Of a stretch of DNA of 27,697 bases, positions 13,470-22,644 are shown in pieces (within the stretch, counting starts at the first letter, position 1; each line of letters opens with the position of its first letter). The stretch spans positions 1 through 27,697 of the IMG/VR virus record IMGVR_UViG_3300047564_000138; one strand, given 5' to 3'. Below the pieces are notes generated by a model. It saw nothing but the letters and a program-made list of their open reading frames with translations, was not told where the DNA came from and ran no database searches. Source of the stretch: a virus. Position numbers and translations under genes: made by a program.

Positions 13470-14423
13470 TTAAGCGATTGATGAACCTGATTCGATTCGG
13501 TATAGTGCTTCTTCGCGGTAGCGAGCAAAGCCTAGTACGCCGTACCAACCCATTGGGCGGTGACGCATGAGCTTGTCAACTACTGGTCCGATGACTACAT
13601 GTGGCTCTTCTGCCACTGCTTCTGCAAGTGCTTGCTGTCCGCAGATGATTGTGCGGTAGTTGCGTGCAGATGATGCTCCGTCTGTTGCGTTGTAGAGACG
13701 TGAGGATTCTACGAAGTATGCACCTTCGTATGTTCCAATTTCTCCTGCCCAGATGCGGTCCTGTGATGAACCGTACTGGTTTGGAAGAAGCCATCCTGCT
13801 GAACCTGTCTCAGCGCGGAGGTCGTGTGATACTTCTGGGTGGATACCAGCCCAGTAGAGTGAACCCTTGCGACCTGTTGCCTTGTTAGCACGAAGCTTAG
13901 CAACTGCCTTGCGAACGTTTGCTGATGCAAGTGTCGCTGCTGCAGTAATTGTTGCTGTTGAAGTTGCTGTTGCACCTGCGTAGATGACGTTTGAGCCACC
14001 ACGAAGTGTTGTCATTGCTACTGAGTCGATTGAGTCAGCGAGGTTGAATGCAATGATGTTAGCAATTGCTGGGTCAACATCAGCAAGTGAGAAGAGTTCA
14101 AGCGCACGTGTTACCAATACTGAGTTACCGTACTCGTTAAGAGTAATTGTAACTGAGGTTGGTGTTGATAGCGCTACTGCATCTGGGTCAGTATCTTCTG
14201 TGAGTGCTGTTGTTGCAGCTGAAAGGTCAACGTACTTCTGGAGTACTACTGTTGAACCTGGGATTGACTGTTGTGCTGGACGCTTGTCAGCGACTGAGCG
14301 AATGAGTGGCTCTGAGCGGAGTGCGAACTCCAAGAGACGGTCATAAGCCTTCTGGACAAGACCAGCAGCACCAGCGGTACCACCAAGTGTGGCGGAACCT
14401 GTTGATGTAAATGCGTTTGCCAT
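13470..14423 (-). CDS. Major capsid protein (HK97/N4 gp56-like fold)
   Basis: The 317-residue protein follows the scaffold gene and has the layout of phage major capsid proteins: an N-terminal arm and helix (about residues 20-45, LVQKAYDRLLEFALRSEPL), a strand block IPGSTVVLQKYVDL, TEDTDPDAVALS, VTITLNEYGNSVLVTRALEL (91-110), then VDPAIANIIAFNLADSIDSV (116-135) as the long spine-like helix and MTTLRGG, which match the N4 gp56-type capsid pattern. The second half is alternating strands and loops. RBS AAAGGAA lies about 12 bases before the ATG. There is no protease-cut marker visible, so whether its N-terminus is trimmed is unknown. Confidence 0.8.
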   Translation of the reverse strand: MANAFTSTGSATLGGTAGAAGLVQKAYDRLLEFALRSEPLIRSVADKRPAQQSIPGSTVVLQKYVDLSAATTALTEDTDPDAVALSTPTSVTITLNEYGNSVLVTRALELFSLADVDPAIANIIAFNLADSIDSVAMTTLRGGSNVIYAGATATSTATITAAATLASANVRKAVAKLRANKATGRKGSLYWAGIHPEVSHDLRAETGSAGWLLPNQYGSSQDRIWAGEIGTYEGAYFVESSRLYNATDGASSARNYRTIICGQQALAEAVAEEPHVVIGPVVDKLMRHRPMGWYGVLGFARYREEALYRIESGSSIA

Positions 14424-14455
14424 TTAGGTTATATTCCTTTAGTTAGAAACTATGA

Positions 14456-14932
14456 TTATTTTTGTGAGTAGATAAGATTAATGACATCCTCTGCTGATTG
14501 TGCTTGGTCGAGGCGTAAGTTCATATCTTCTGCTCTGTCAGGTGTTATTGCACCCTGCGTGAGAATGTCTTGCTGACGTAATGCAGCACGGTCAACCTCA
14601 CTTACTACAGGTGCTTCCTGGCTAACTTGGATTCCGAACAAGTCCGCGTTATCATCGAGCCAGCCATTGACTGTCTCTTCGTTAACATCGTCTAGGTCCT
14701 TAAGAATCAAGCGAGTTGCCTTTGGATTGACACCTTTCTTTTCTAAGACTTCTTTGACAGTTCGCTCACGCTGCACCTTGGATAGACTCTCAAGTTGCTC
14801 AGTAAGTTCCTTGATACGCTTCTCATCAGCACGCTTTGCCTTCCGCAACTGCTTTAGCAGATTGCTTCCGTCACCGTCCTGTGTTGGTGTATCGAGGTCA
14901 TCGTCTTCGTCGTCCCAGTAATTGTTGCTCAT
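14456..14932 (-). CDS. Capsid assembly scaffolding protein
   Basis: I chose ATG 14932 (MSNNYWDDEDD), with AGAAGGG about 7 bases upstream, over an ATG at 14980 that would add 16 residues without a good RBS. The 158-residue product has an acidic N-terminus (DDEDDDLDTP), a charged coiled coil (LLKQLRKAKRADEKRIKELT, EQLESLSKVQRERTVKEVLE), and a helical C-terminal region with VNPKATRLILKDLDDV and VNGWLDDNADLFG. Acidic start, central coiled coil and position directly before the capsid gene are the signature of scaffolding proteins. It guides capsid assembly and is removed or degraded before DNA packaging. Confidence 0.8.
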   Translation of the reverse strand: MSNNYWDDEDDDLDTPTQDGDGSNLLKQLRKAKRADEKRIKELTEQLESLSKVQRERTVKEVLEKKGVNPKATRLILKDLDDVNEETVNGWLDDNADLFGIQVSQEAPVVSEVDRAALRQQDILTQGAITPDRAEDMNLRLDQAQSAEDVINLIYSQK

Positions 14933-15052
14933 AGCAACCACCCTTCTCTCTTTGTTTGTAGTTCGCAGGCCACAACACATACTCGGGGAAGTATGCTGGC
15001 TCCTACTCTCGGTCTTTTACGCTGTACGGGGCCGATAGGTCCGTCCAGGAAT
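14933..15052 (-). other. Intergenic gap of 120 bases before the scaffold gene
   Basis: This is the longest non-coding gap inside the late operon, where most genes touch or overlap. On either strand it folds into a 6-bp stem CATACT/AGTATG (14978-14983 and 14990-14995) and an imperfect GC-rich stem (ACGGACC/GGCCCCGT on the minus strand). It precedes the scaffold and capsid genes, so an internal promoter, processing site or attenuator is plausible. I see no clear -10/-35 pair. Confidence 0.35.
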
Positions 15053-16279
15053 TTAGATTTGTCCTGCTGTTCTTCCAGTTGAAAGTCCACCACGTGCTAT
15101 ACCAGCAGAACCACTAAAGGTTGCTGCTTCTGTAGCTGCCAGCTTCTGACGCTTACGCTGTGCAGATGCCAACTGGTTGAAGACTTCTTGCTCTGCTTCA
15201 TCTTGGCCATAACTCTCAAGAGTTGCGCCATAGATTTCGCTGAGCTTGGAAGCAGTAGGTAGGATATCCGCAATTGTTGCGTAACCCTTCTGTGCTTCAG
15301 CTTGTGATACACCTTGTGCAGCAAGCTGTTCAGATACTGCGACATCGGAACGTAGTCCCTGCTTAGCTGCAGCCACACCAATTTCGGCTGCTGCAACCTG
15401 ACGTTGAATCTTCTGGAACTGCTGGTTAGGGTCAAGTACATATGCGACTAGGTCGTTCTGTCCAATGCCGTAGTAGTCGGTAAGTTGTGATAGAATTGCT
15501 GGGTCAGCATTCTGTACACGCTGCACCGCTGTGACGACGCGGTTAGAAAGTTCGGTTGCAGATACATCGTTAGAAATAAACTGCTTGACATACTCGTCAG
15601 TATCGAATCGTGTTAGTCCATATGAGCGCAACACCTGACGGTATGAATCCTCAAGGTTAAGGTAATCTCCTGGGCTTAGGACTGAAAGGTTCTTCTTGAT
15701 GCGGTCAGCGTTAGCTGAGAATCGCTTCTGATATTCTGGAGTCTCCTGTAGTGCAAGAGTAATTGTTGCCTCAGTTGCGCCGTCAATAGCCAGGTCTCTA
15801 ATTTTGTTAGCAAGGGAGCCAAGTCCATACTGGTTGAATCGAGCAGTGACTGCAGCAATTGCAGACTGACGATTTGCTTCTCTTGCACGTGCAGCTTCTG
15901 CTGCAGCCTGCTGCTGTTGAGCTGCAAGCATCTGCATGAACGCATCGCTTTGAGTGTTCGTCTGCATCTGAGATTTTCTAAGTCTGTCTTCAGCTTCTCT
16001 ACGTGCAGCCTCCGCTGCAGCTAAAGCTGCTGCTGAGTTAGCTCTTTCAACAGCAAGGTTTGCTTCAGCCAATTGAGCTGCTGCTTGTTGTGCTCTTGCT
16101 ACATCTTGCGGGTCCGCGAATGGTGCGCTTGCTGCAGCTCTTGCTGCAATTTCTTCTGTAGTGTACTTCTTGGGAGCTGGAGTAGAAACGGCTGGCCCTA
16201 TGTTAAGTATTGCTTTTTCTGCTGCTGTAAGGGTTTGCCCTGAGGTAAGCTTTCTTAGCGCCTCTCTTGAATCAGCCAT
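15053..16279 (-). CDS. Ala/Gln-rich coiled-coil protein (408 aa), candidate ejection protein
   Basis: I set the start at ATG 16279 (MADSREALRKL), which shares one base with the preceding stop (TAATG), rather than an in-frame ATG at 16294. The first 150 residues form an alanine/glutamine-rich coiled coil (for example QAAAQLAEANLAVERANSAA and MLAAQQQQAAAEAARAREAN). The rest is helical: FNQYGLGSLANKIRDLAIDG, LNLEDSYRQVLRSYGL, DEYVKQFISNDVSATELSNR, and ends with GSAGIARGGLSTGRTAGQI. Long helical, low-complexity proteins in a block with a giant protein are typical of podovirus internal virion proteins that form the ejection channel. Position before the scaffold gene is unusual for that role. Scaffold or head-core role is the alternative. 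Confidence 0.5.
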   Translation of the reverse strand: MADSREALRKLTSGQTLTAAEKAILNIGPAVSTPAPKKYTTEEIAARAAASAPFADPQDVARAQQAAAQLAEANLAVERANSAAALAAAEAARREAEDRLRKSQMQTNTQSDAFMQMLAAQQQQAAAEAARAREANRQSAIAAVTARFNQYGLGSLANKIRDLAIDGATEATITLALQETPEYQKRFSANADRIKKNLSVLSPGDYLNLEDSYRQVLRSYGLTRFDTDEYVKQFISNDVSATELSNRVVTAVQRVQNADPAILSQLTDYYGIGQNDLVAYVLDPNQQFQKIQRQVAAAEIGVAAAKQGLRSDVAVSEQLAAQGVSQAEAQKGYATIADILPTASKLSEIYGATLESYGQDEAEQEVFNQLASAQRKRQKLAATEAATFSGSAGIARGGLSTGRTAGQI

Positions 16280-17157
16280 TATGCTAGACCCCAATCTTTA
16301 AGAACTTTGAGTGACAGGGTGTCCATTGTGTCACGTGCATTGTTAGTGTACTCCCACTCAACTGTGTTGCGTAGTTCCTTTTCGAACTGCCAGATTGGCT
16401 TAACGAAAGGCTTACCATCTGGCCCTACAGACTGAAGTGCTTTGCGTAGATGTGGGTTAGTCCAGGTTACTGAATCTGGGTCAACCTCTAGGATGTTTGC
16501 AATAGAACTCTTGTATGCTGATGCTAAAGAGTCAAGGCTTACACCCTTTGAAATTTGTTCAGAGTATACTGGGTATGCACTTGCTGCGTCTACACGCACC
16601 TGGTTCTTCAGGTCATCAATTGTCATCATACCAGTAAATACATCGCGTGTCCACTTGTCGTACTGTGCTGGGCTGTATGACATACCAAATGAGTTGGCGT
16701 ATGACTTAAGTGAGTCAGCAGTTTGTAGTGCGTCTCCACCTAGCTGCTTGCCTGCTGGCACCTTTGCGAGCGCCTTGGTGTCAACGATATTGTCTGACCA
16801 TCCAGCAAGGTATGCTTCTTCTAGGAAGGCATCATCTATTTCACGAATACCTTCTTGGGACAAGCGCTTGCGCTGCTTAATCTTATAGTCTTCAAGCTTC
16901 TGAGCATAGATGCCAGGCTTCGCTGTCTTCTCAAGGGTACGAGAACTTGTTGCCTCTGATACGTTCTTGTAGTAGTCAGTCTTATAGTATTCGATTTCTG
17001 CCTGAGCATAATCCTTGGCTTGCCACAAATCATAGATGCGCTGTAGCTCAGGGTATGCCTCAATAAGTGCAGCAGTTAGACCAAACTTGTTTTCAATTGG
17101 TTGCTCTTCGTAACCTGCTGGCGCTCCGCCAATCGTAACTGTAGGTCTTAGCGCCAT
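16279..17157 (-). CDS. Helical virion protein (292 aa), candidate ejection protein
   Basis: The 292-residue product is mainly helical and charged, with aromatic-rich segments such as AYPELQRIYDLWQAKDYAQAE and YYKTDYYKNVSEATSS, and a later DKWTRDVFTGMMTIDDLKNQ plus SVTWTNPHLRKALQSVGPDG. There is no membrane helix or catalytic motif. It shares its stop base with the 408-residue gene and is separated by one base from the 234-residue gene, so all three are expressed together. The pattern of helical proteins with repeated short aromatic motifs suits internal core proteins. No family is recognised. Confidence 0.45.
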   Translation of the reverse strand: MALRPTVTIGGAPAGYEEQPIENKFGLTAALIEAYPELQRIYDLWQAKDYAQAEIEYYKTDYYKNVSEATSSRTLEKTAKPGIYAQKLEDYKIKQRKRLSQEGIREIDDAFLEEAYLAGWSDNIVDTKALAKVPAGKQLGGDALQTADSLKSYANSFGMSYSPAQYDKWTRDVFTGMMTIDDLKNQVRVDAASAYPVYSEQISKGVSLDSLASAYKSSIANILEVDPDSVTWTNPHLRKALQSVGPDGKPFVKPIWQFEKELRNTVEWEYTNNARDTMDTLSLKVLKDWGLA

Positions 17158-17158
17158 A

Positions 17159-17863
17159 TTACTTACCTAGCTTTCCAATAAAGTCAGCAAACTCAATGCT
17201 TTCTGCCTGTGCTAAATCTTCCTGAACTTCAGGTGCACCAGTTTCAATCTTCTGCTTAACCATGGCCTCAGCACCAGCTTGTGTGAATCCTGGTGTGTAT
17301 ACTGCTTTAGCTTCACCCTTAGGTGTAACAGTAGAACCCTTGTTAATGACAGCCTCTAATTCGCTGCGGCGAGCCGCAAACTCTTCAGCATTAGGGTCAC
17401 GCCTTAGTGTTGACTGATATACACCACGGATAAGAGTATCGATAACTAATGGGTCCTGTAGTTGTACAGTAGTCTTTGGACCCTTGTATCCATCACCGTC
17501 AAGTCCTGGAATGTAGTCAGCTTGTAGCTGCTGGTACAATTCACCAAAGGAACTTGCCTTTGATGTCATATCTCCATACTCAACTGTCAACGCAATCTTT
17601 GCTTCCTGCACTCCCTGTACTGGGCGTCCAAGCTTCTTAAGCATTGCAGCGATAGCTGACCATTGGTCACGGCTAAATGATGACAATAAGTCTACATCAG
17701 CCATGCCTCCAGCAAGTGGGTCTACAGTAATGCCGCGCTTTTTTAATTCAGCATTGATGCTATCCATAAATGGTTTTGACTGCATGGGGCTTTGTGTGGC
17801 CTGTGGGCTAGGTACAGCGCTAGGTAATCCCTGCTCTGAACCAGCTCCAATTCTATTTACCAT
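17159..17863 (-). CDS. Virion protein (234 aa) downstream of giant protein, function unknown
   Basis: The 234-residue product starts with a flexible proline/glutamine-rich region (SAVPSPQATQSPMQSKPFMD), continues with ITVDPLAGGMADVDLL and RDQWSAIAAMLKKLGRPVQG, and has a helical block VYQSTLRRDPNAEEFAARRS. It ends in acidic helices (EVQEDLAQAESIEFADFIGK). Its start shares one base with the stop of the 1593-residue gene (TAATG). Likely part of the same sub-complex as the giant protein. No known family. Confidence 0.45.
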   Translation of the reverse strand: MVNRIGAGSEQGLPSAVPSPQATQSPMQSKPFMDSINAELKKRGITVDPLAGGMADVDLLSSFSRDQWSAIAAMLKKLGRPVQGVQEAKIALTVEYGDMTSKASSFGELYQQLQADYIPGLDGDGYKGPKTTVQLQDPLVIDTLIRGVYQSTLRRDPNAEEFAARRSELEAVINKGSTVTPKGEAKAVYTPGFTQAGAEAMVKQKIETGAPEVQEDLAQAESIEFADFIGKLGK

Positions 17864-20800
17864 TATTCTTGCCCTTCGTATACAAAGTCAAACTTGTCAT
17901 TCTTGAAGTATCTGTCATGGAACTTAGCGAACTCAGTATTCTGGGCACGCATAGCTGCCACGGTTGATGCAACTTCATCACGCAACCAGCTAACCTTCTT
18001 GGCATCGATAGTTGTATTCATAGCCTCTAGGCGCTTTGAAACATCATATCGGTACTGCATGTAGTTAAGGATAAGTTCCCACTTAGGTTGCTTTGAAAGA
18101 TTGTTCCATAGTTTATCGTCCTCGATAGCTACGGTCAATGCAATTACTGTGTCAGCCTGGCGGCTTCCAGCACCACCTTGAGCCTGCTTATCGTATTCGG
18201 TGAACCAGATAGGGTTATCCTTTTTCTGCGCTTCAACGAAGCCATCCACATACTTATTTACAATTGCCTGCCCATACTTACCTGTAGGGTCAATTGGGGT
18301 TGCTGCATTCTTTAGTTGCTCTTCAACGATTGATTGCAACTTAAAGAAGTCATTCCATCCCTTGCTGACTAAAGCGGAGCGGCCCTGCTGGAATGCATCC
18401 GCAGAATCCCTGAACCTCTTTGTTGTTCCAGGTATCTTTGTTCTGCTTAGATAAGCCTGAGCAGAAGAAGAGAACGCATAGTCTTCATCATTAAAGATTG
18501 AGCCAAGGGTAGTCAAGTCACCCTTCTCGCCGATAGCTGAAACAATGTTTCGTATAGAATCTTTGTTACGCTTAATTAGGCTTACTGCTGTTTTGTCGGG
18601 GCGAATACCAGACACTGGGTCAGTAAGTCTCTCGGCAAGCATAAAGTATTCTGGGTACTTCTCCACGAACATCTCTGTTGCTTCAGCACCATAAGCATCC
18701 TGCATCTTGTTGAGGATGTCTACATATCCACTAACAGCAGTAACCAATCGGCCCTGTACTGGTAGTGTGGATGCACTTAAGAAGCGCAGGATTGATGTGT
18801 AGAAAGACTTCTTCTCAGCCTGTACTGCAATCTCTGAGTACTCTTGAGCGTTTGGCTTGCGGCCATTGTTGTCCTTGATAAACTGCACCATCTCAGTATC
18901 GATAAACATCTTAACATCTTTGTTGAACTGCTCACCATCCTGAGATAATTTAGCAGAGAAGACCTGAGACAAACGGCGAGCCGTGTTTGGAGTCAATGCA
19001 TTCAAAGAGTTCTGCTGCACACCAAATGGTAGAACCACGTCGATGAACCTATTCTCAATGTTCGTACGACGAGCAAACTCATTTACGCTTGCTGCTGCAA
19101 ATGGGTGGAACGAGATAATGTCGCCACCAGTTGGGTTATCTGGGTTGAACCAAGATGTAGGAATACGAGACTTTAGGCCGAAGTATGGTAGGTCAACTTC
19201 AAAGTACTGTGTACCATTTGAGTCTTCCTGTACATCTGAAATCATTTCTGGCAATGAAGCAAACTTGAGCTTCTTAACCAAGAAGTCAGGGTGTTCCATT
19301 GTGATTCGGCCGTATGCTCTGAACTGTTCTACTACCGCAGGGAAGAACGCCAGTAGATAGTTTGTCCATCCAGCATAGTTCATGTTGCGGTGGAAGGAGT
19401 TAAGCTTCTCACGGTATTCGCGTAGAGCAAACTCACGGGCACGCTGTTCAAAGCGAGCCTTGTCCTTTGCTGTTAGCACACGGTTCTGGGAGTTGGCAAC
19501 CCATATCTGGGACTGCAATTCCTGCTCGTACTTAACTCTAAAGTATGGGTTAAATGCCAACTTAGATGTAGGCATAGTCGACAACCATGCAACCGCATCC
19601 TTAGTTAATTGACGACCCTGAGTATAGAAGTTACTTGTTCCAATCATGTCATCAACCATGTCGCCAAATACTGGTGGACGCTGGTTAACATCTGGATACA
19701 GCTTCTTAAGTTCTAGGATAGATAGCTTGTCCTCAATAATCAGCTTCTTGAGCTGAGGTGTAGGAGCATACATATCTACAAGAGTCTTGACTCTTTCGTA
19801 GATTTCGATAGCATCGCTACGCTTAGCAGCGAATCGGTCCATATAACTAAAACCCTCGTTACTTTTTAAGAAGCCTACAATAGTTGCATCGCTTCTTCCT
19901 TGAAGTACCATACGAGCTACTGGGTCAAAACGAATCTTGTCGTTAAGGATTTGCTCCCAAGCAAGGAGGTGGGTTGCCTCATCTGCTGGTAGAACCGCAC
20001 GTGAACCAGTACGACTACGGCGTGCATTCTCAATAGCAAGTTCCTTGACGGATGCCATCGCTCGGCGAAGGTCATCCTTCTGTGTAATCTTGGACATAAA
20101 TAACTGGCCAAAGCGTCCCGCACCTGCAGCCTCGAATACTTCTCCGTCAATCTCAACTGTTTGCCTGCGAATTCTATTTGGCTTAATACCTTGAATCGCT
20201 GCATTCTCTCTAGCGCGGAGCATTTTTATGTTAGACTGAATGGTTTGATAGTGCTGAATATCGACAAGAAGGCTTGATTTAATCTTCTTTGGTGGATTAG
20301 CTGGGTCATAACCAGCAGCCTTGAGCTGCTTCCCCAAACTATTAAGAACCACCTGACGTGAATCAATTTCTTCACGCAAGAAAGCAATATTCTTATTCTT
20401 ATCTAGCTTACCACCAAGCCAGCGATTTGCACGTGTGACCGTGTTGCTTGTATTCAGGATAGCGTCGATAGCGTCCTCGCCAAGCTTGGACCATACATCA
20501 AATAGTACGGCATCTCCCCAGGCACGGATGTGCGAATCTTTGATAACGTTAGCTGGGTATCCAGTACGAAGCAATGTTCCTGTACGCCATAGACCATTAA
20601 GTTCATCAGCAATCAAACGTGCTGCATCCTTAGTCTGCATACCGATAGTTGCTGCCTTGCCGTTGCGCTTAGCGAATTCAGCTAGCGCCTTATCGGCCAC
20701 TGTCCAGTCTGGAAGCATGCTACCATTTGCAAGTTGAGTGATTAGTTGTGGGTCGCTAATCAAAGTCATAGGGTCCTGAGGGTCATTCATATAACCCTCT

Positions 20801-22644
20801 TTGAAGTTGTTAGCCCGACGGGCTTCAACCTGGATTAAACGGTGATTGGCAATGTATGATTCAATTGCTTCGTCAACAATCATAGGTGCAATCTTATGCT
20901 TGTTAGCTAAAAGCTTGAACCCAGTTGCAACATATTCTTCAATAACAAGGTTCTTTTCAGACTCTGTTCGAGCTGTAGTCCACTTGTCAAATACTCTTAC
21001 ATTGTTGTCGGCAACAGATGCTCCGACCTTCTCTGCTTCACGTAGGCTAGCAGCAATACGTGTGTTGGCAATTACTGGTTCATTATAGTTAACTACACCA
21101 TTAGGAGCATCATTAGTAATTCTATCTACGCCACGGATAACTGGAGATAATGGGTTCTTTTGATAAGCCCACTGGTATGCTCTACCAATTCCAGTTTCAG
21201 GAATAAAGTCTGATGTACCAGCAACAGAGCGAGCTGCAGTTTCCTTAGCAAAGTCATTGCGAATCTTCTCAATATAGGCCCAGCGAGATACGGTCCTATT
21301 TTTCATAGCACCGTCTAGCTGTAAAGCATCATCAAGCCACTGTGTTTCTTTACGCAGCGCTTGGGCTTCTGCCTTGACCATATCTAAGTTATCAGTAAAT
21401 CTTTTTGACAAAGGAATTAAATTACCCTTGTATTCAAAGTTAATGATGCCACCCTTGCTAACGGACTGGATAGCATCTTCATATCTAGCAAACTCGGCAA
21501 ATGTTGAGGCGTGCTTCTTAGCTAATTCCTCGATAGCTGGAAGGTATCCTTGACCAACTAAAGCTAAATTGCCAATCTCCTCAAAGCTTTTACCAGCAAA
21601 TAGGTGTGCAGATACCTGACCTATTTCGCTATCAAAGTCTTTACGGGCAGCAATTTCATATCCCTTGCTGTTCTGAAAGAATTCGAATACTGGCTTGTAT
21701 GGTGTATCTTCGCCAGCCATGGTACGTTTAATTAAATCTACATTTTGCTCAAGACGCTTAGCTACACGCTGTGCTTCACCAGGACCAAATATCTTGCGCT
21801 GAAAACCAGTCATTGGTTCTACAAGCGGACGTACTGTAGCGCTACGAACAGCAGCTCCTGTAAGTTTAGCAGCAGCAACGTCAGCACCAAATGCTAGTTC
21901 TGCGCCGAAGTTAAGAAACCCAGATGTCACAGCACCGATACCCTTAGTGGTATCTCCCATTGTCTTAAAGCCTGGAATCTGCGCAATAACGTTGCGAGTT
22001 ACATCGCGGCCCAAGTTATATCTAACCTGACCAGCTTCACTTTCAGAAAACTTTGCAGATGTATTAAGAGTCTTGCTTAGCTGTGCACCAAACTCTGTTT
22101 CAGCTACATCGCGTTGAGCCTTACCAGCTAGGGCTACACCGAGTGATGCACCAGCGATTGCTCCTGCTGGCCCAAGTGCTGAACCTAAGACACCACCAAT
22201 AGCTCCACCCGCAAGCATAGTAAGACCAGTTAGCAGCCCCATGCCAGTGTTCTTTTCGCTTACGTCACGGACGAATGCATAGTTAGAACGGAAGTTTTTT
22301 GCACCAGCTTGGAGTAATGTTGTTGCTCCACCATTGGTTGCTTTGTCAATGCCAATAATTCCAAGGCCTGCACCTGCGCCTACGACTGCTCCAACTGGTC
22401 CACCGACTAGGAGGCCAAGGGTTCCAGATGTAAGTACTGGGTTAAAGGTTGCCACATTCACCGCAGTTTTGCGTACAGTTTCTACAGAATCATTCCAATG
22501 TCCTGGATTTTCTGGTAGTTTATTGGCAAGTTCTAGTGTGGTTCCGAAGCCGACACGGCCACCAGTGACATCAGGTGGTAATGCTTTTGCGCCTCCGAGA
22601 CCAAACTGAATCCCAGCCATTTTATCAAAGACATTTGGTGCCAT
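17863..22644 (-). CDS. Giant virion protein (1593 aa), candidate DNA-ejection protein
   Basis: At 1593 residues this is by far the longest gene. Near the N-terminus there are two Gly/Ala-rich hydrophobic stretches (about 72-99, LGLLVGGPVGAVVGAGAGLG, and 134-173, MLAGGAIGGVLGSALGPAGA) that could insert in a membrane. The remainder is long, helical and soluble, with segments such as RTGYPANVIKDSHIRAWGDA and WTNYLLAFFPAVVEQFRAYG. I see no lysozyme, peptidase or polymerase motif and no heptad pattern throughout, so a tape measure or enzyme is not clearly supported. Large internal proteins of short-tailed phages (such as T7 gp16) travel into the cell at infection and form a channel. Alternative: a tape measure or minor capsid protein. 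Its start overlaps the previous stop (TGATG). Confidence 0.5.
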   Translation of the reverse strand: MAPNVFDKMAGIQFGLGGAKALPPDVTGGRVGFGTTLELANKLPENPGHWNDSVETVRKTAVNVATFNPVLTSGTLGLLVGGPVGAVVGAGAGLGIIGIDKATNGGATTLLQAGAKNFRSNYAFVRDVSEKNTGMGLLTGLTMLAGGAIGGVLGSALGPAGAIAGASLGVALAGKAQRDVAETEFGAQLSKTLNTSAKFSESEAGQVRYNLGRDVTRNVIAQIPGFKTMGDTTKGIGAVTSGFLNFGAELAFGADVAAAKLTGAAVRSATVRPLVEPMTGFQRKIFGPGEAQRVAKRLEQNVDLIKRTMAGEDTPYKPVFEFFQNSKGYEIAARKDFDSEIGQVSAHLFAGKSFEEIGNLALVGQGYLPAIEELAKKHASTFAEFARYEDAIQSVSKGGIINFEYKGNLIPLSKRFTDNLDMVKAEAQALRKETQWLDDALQLDGAMKNRTVSRWAYIEKIRNDFAKETAARSVAGTSDFIPETGIGRAYQWAYQKNPLSPVIRGVDRITNDAPNGVVNYNEPVIANTRIAASLREAEKVGASVADNNVRVFDKWTTARTESEKNLVIEEYVATGFKLLANKHKIAPMIVDEAIESYIANHRLIQVEARRANNFKEGYMNDPQDPMTLISDPQLITQLANGSMLPDWTVADKALAEFAKRNGKAATIGMQTKDAARLIADELNGLWRTGTLLRTGYPANVIKDSHIRAWGDAVLFDVWSKLGEDAIDAILNTSNTVTRANRWLGGKLDKNKNIAFLREEIDSRQVVLNSLGKQLKAAGYDPANPPKKIKSSLLVDIQHYQTIQSNIKMLRARENAAIQGIKPNRIRRQTVEIDGEVFEAAGAGRFGQLFMSKITQKDDLRRAMASVKELAIENARRSRTGSRAVLPADEATHLLAWEQILNDKIRFDPVARMVLQGRSDATIVGFLKSNEGFSYMDRFAAKRSDAIEIYERVKTLVDMYAPTPQLKKLIIEDKLSILELKKLYPDVNQRPPVFGDMVDDMIGTSNFYTQGRQLTKDAVAWLSTMPTSKLAFNPYFRVKYEQELQSQIWVANSQNRVLTAKDKARFEQRAREFALREYREKLNSFHRNMNYAGWTNYLLAFFPAVVEQFRAYGRITMEHPDFLVKKLKFASLPEMISDVQEDSNGTQYFEVDLPYFGLKSRIPTSWFNPDNPTGGDIISFHPFAAASVNEFARRTNIENRFIDVVLPFGVQQNSLNALTPNTARRLSQVFSAKLSQDGEQFNKDVKMFIDTEMVQFIKDNNGRKPNAQEYSEIAVQAEKKSFYTSILRFLSASTLPVQGRLVTAVSGYVDILNKMQDAYGAEATEMFVEKYPEYFMLAERLTDPVSGIRPDKTAVSLIKRNKDSIRNIVSAIGEKGDLTTLGSIFNDEDYAFSSSAQAYLSRTKIPGTTKRFRDSADAFQQGRSALVSKGWNDFFKLQSIVEEQLKNAATPIDPTGKYGQAIVNKYVDGFVEAQKKDNPIWFTEYDKQAQGGAGSRQADTVIALTVAIEDDKLWNNLSKQPKWELILNYMQYRYDVSKRLEAMNTTIDAKKVSWLRDEVASTVAAMRAQNTEFAKFHDRYFKNDKFDFVYEGQE

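Noticed and set aside
16442-16888. 148-codon + strand frame in the candidate ejection block
   Set aside because: It is antisense to a well-supported tightly coupled gene, with no motif and no ribosome binding site.
17863-22644. Tape-measure protein call for the giant gene
   Set aside because: The gene is upstream of scaffold and capsid, there are no tube or chaperone genes next to it, and it shows no long continuous heptad pattern. The call is not excluded but is not supported.
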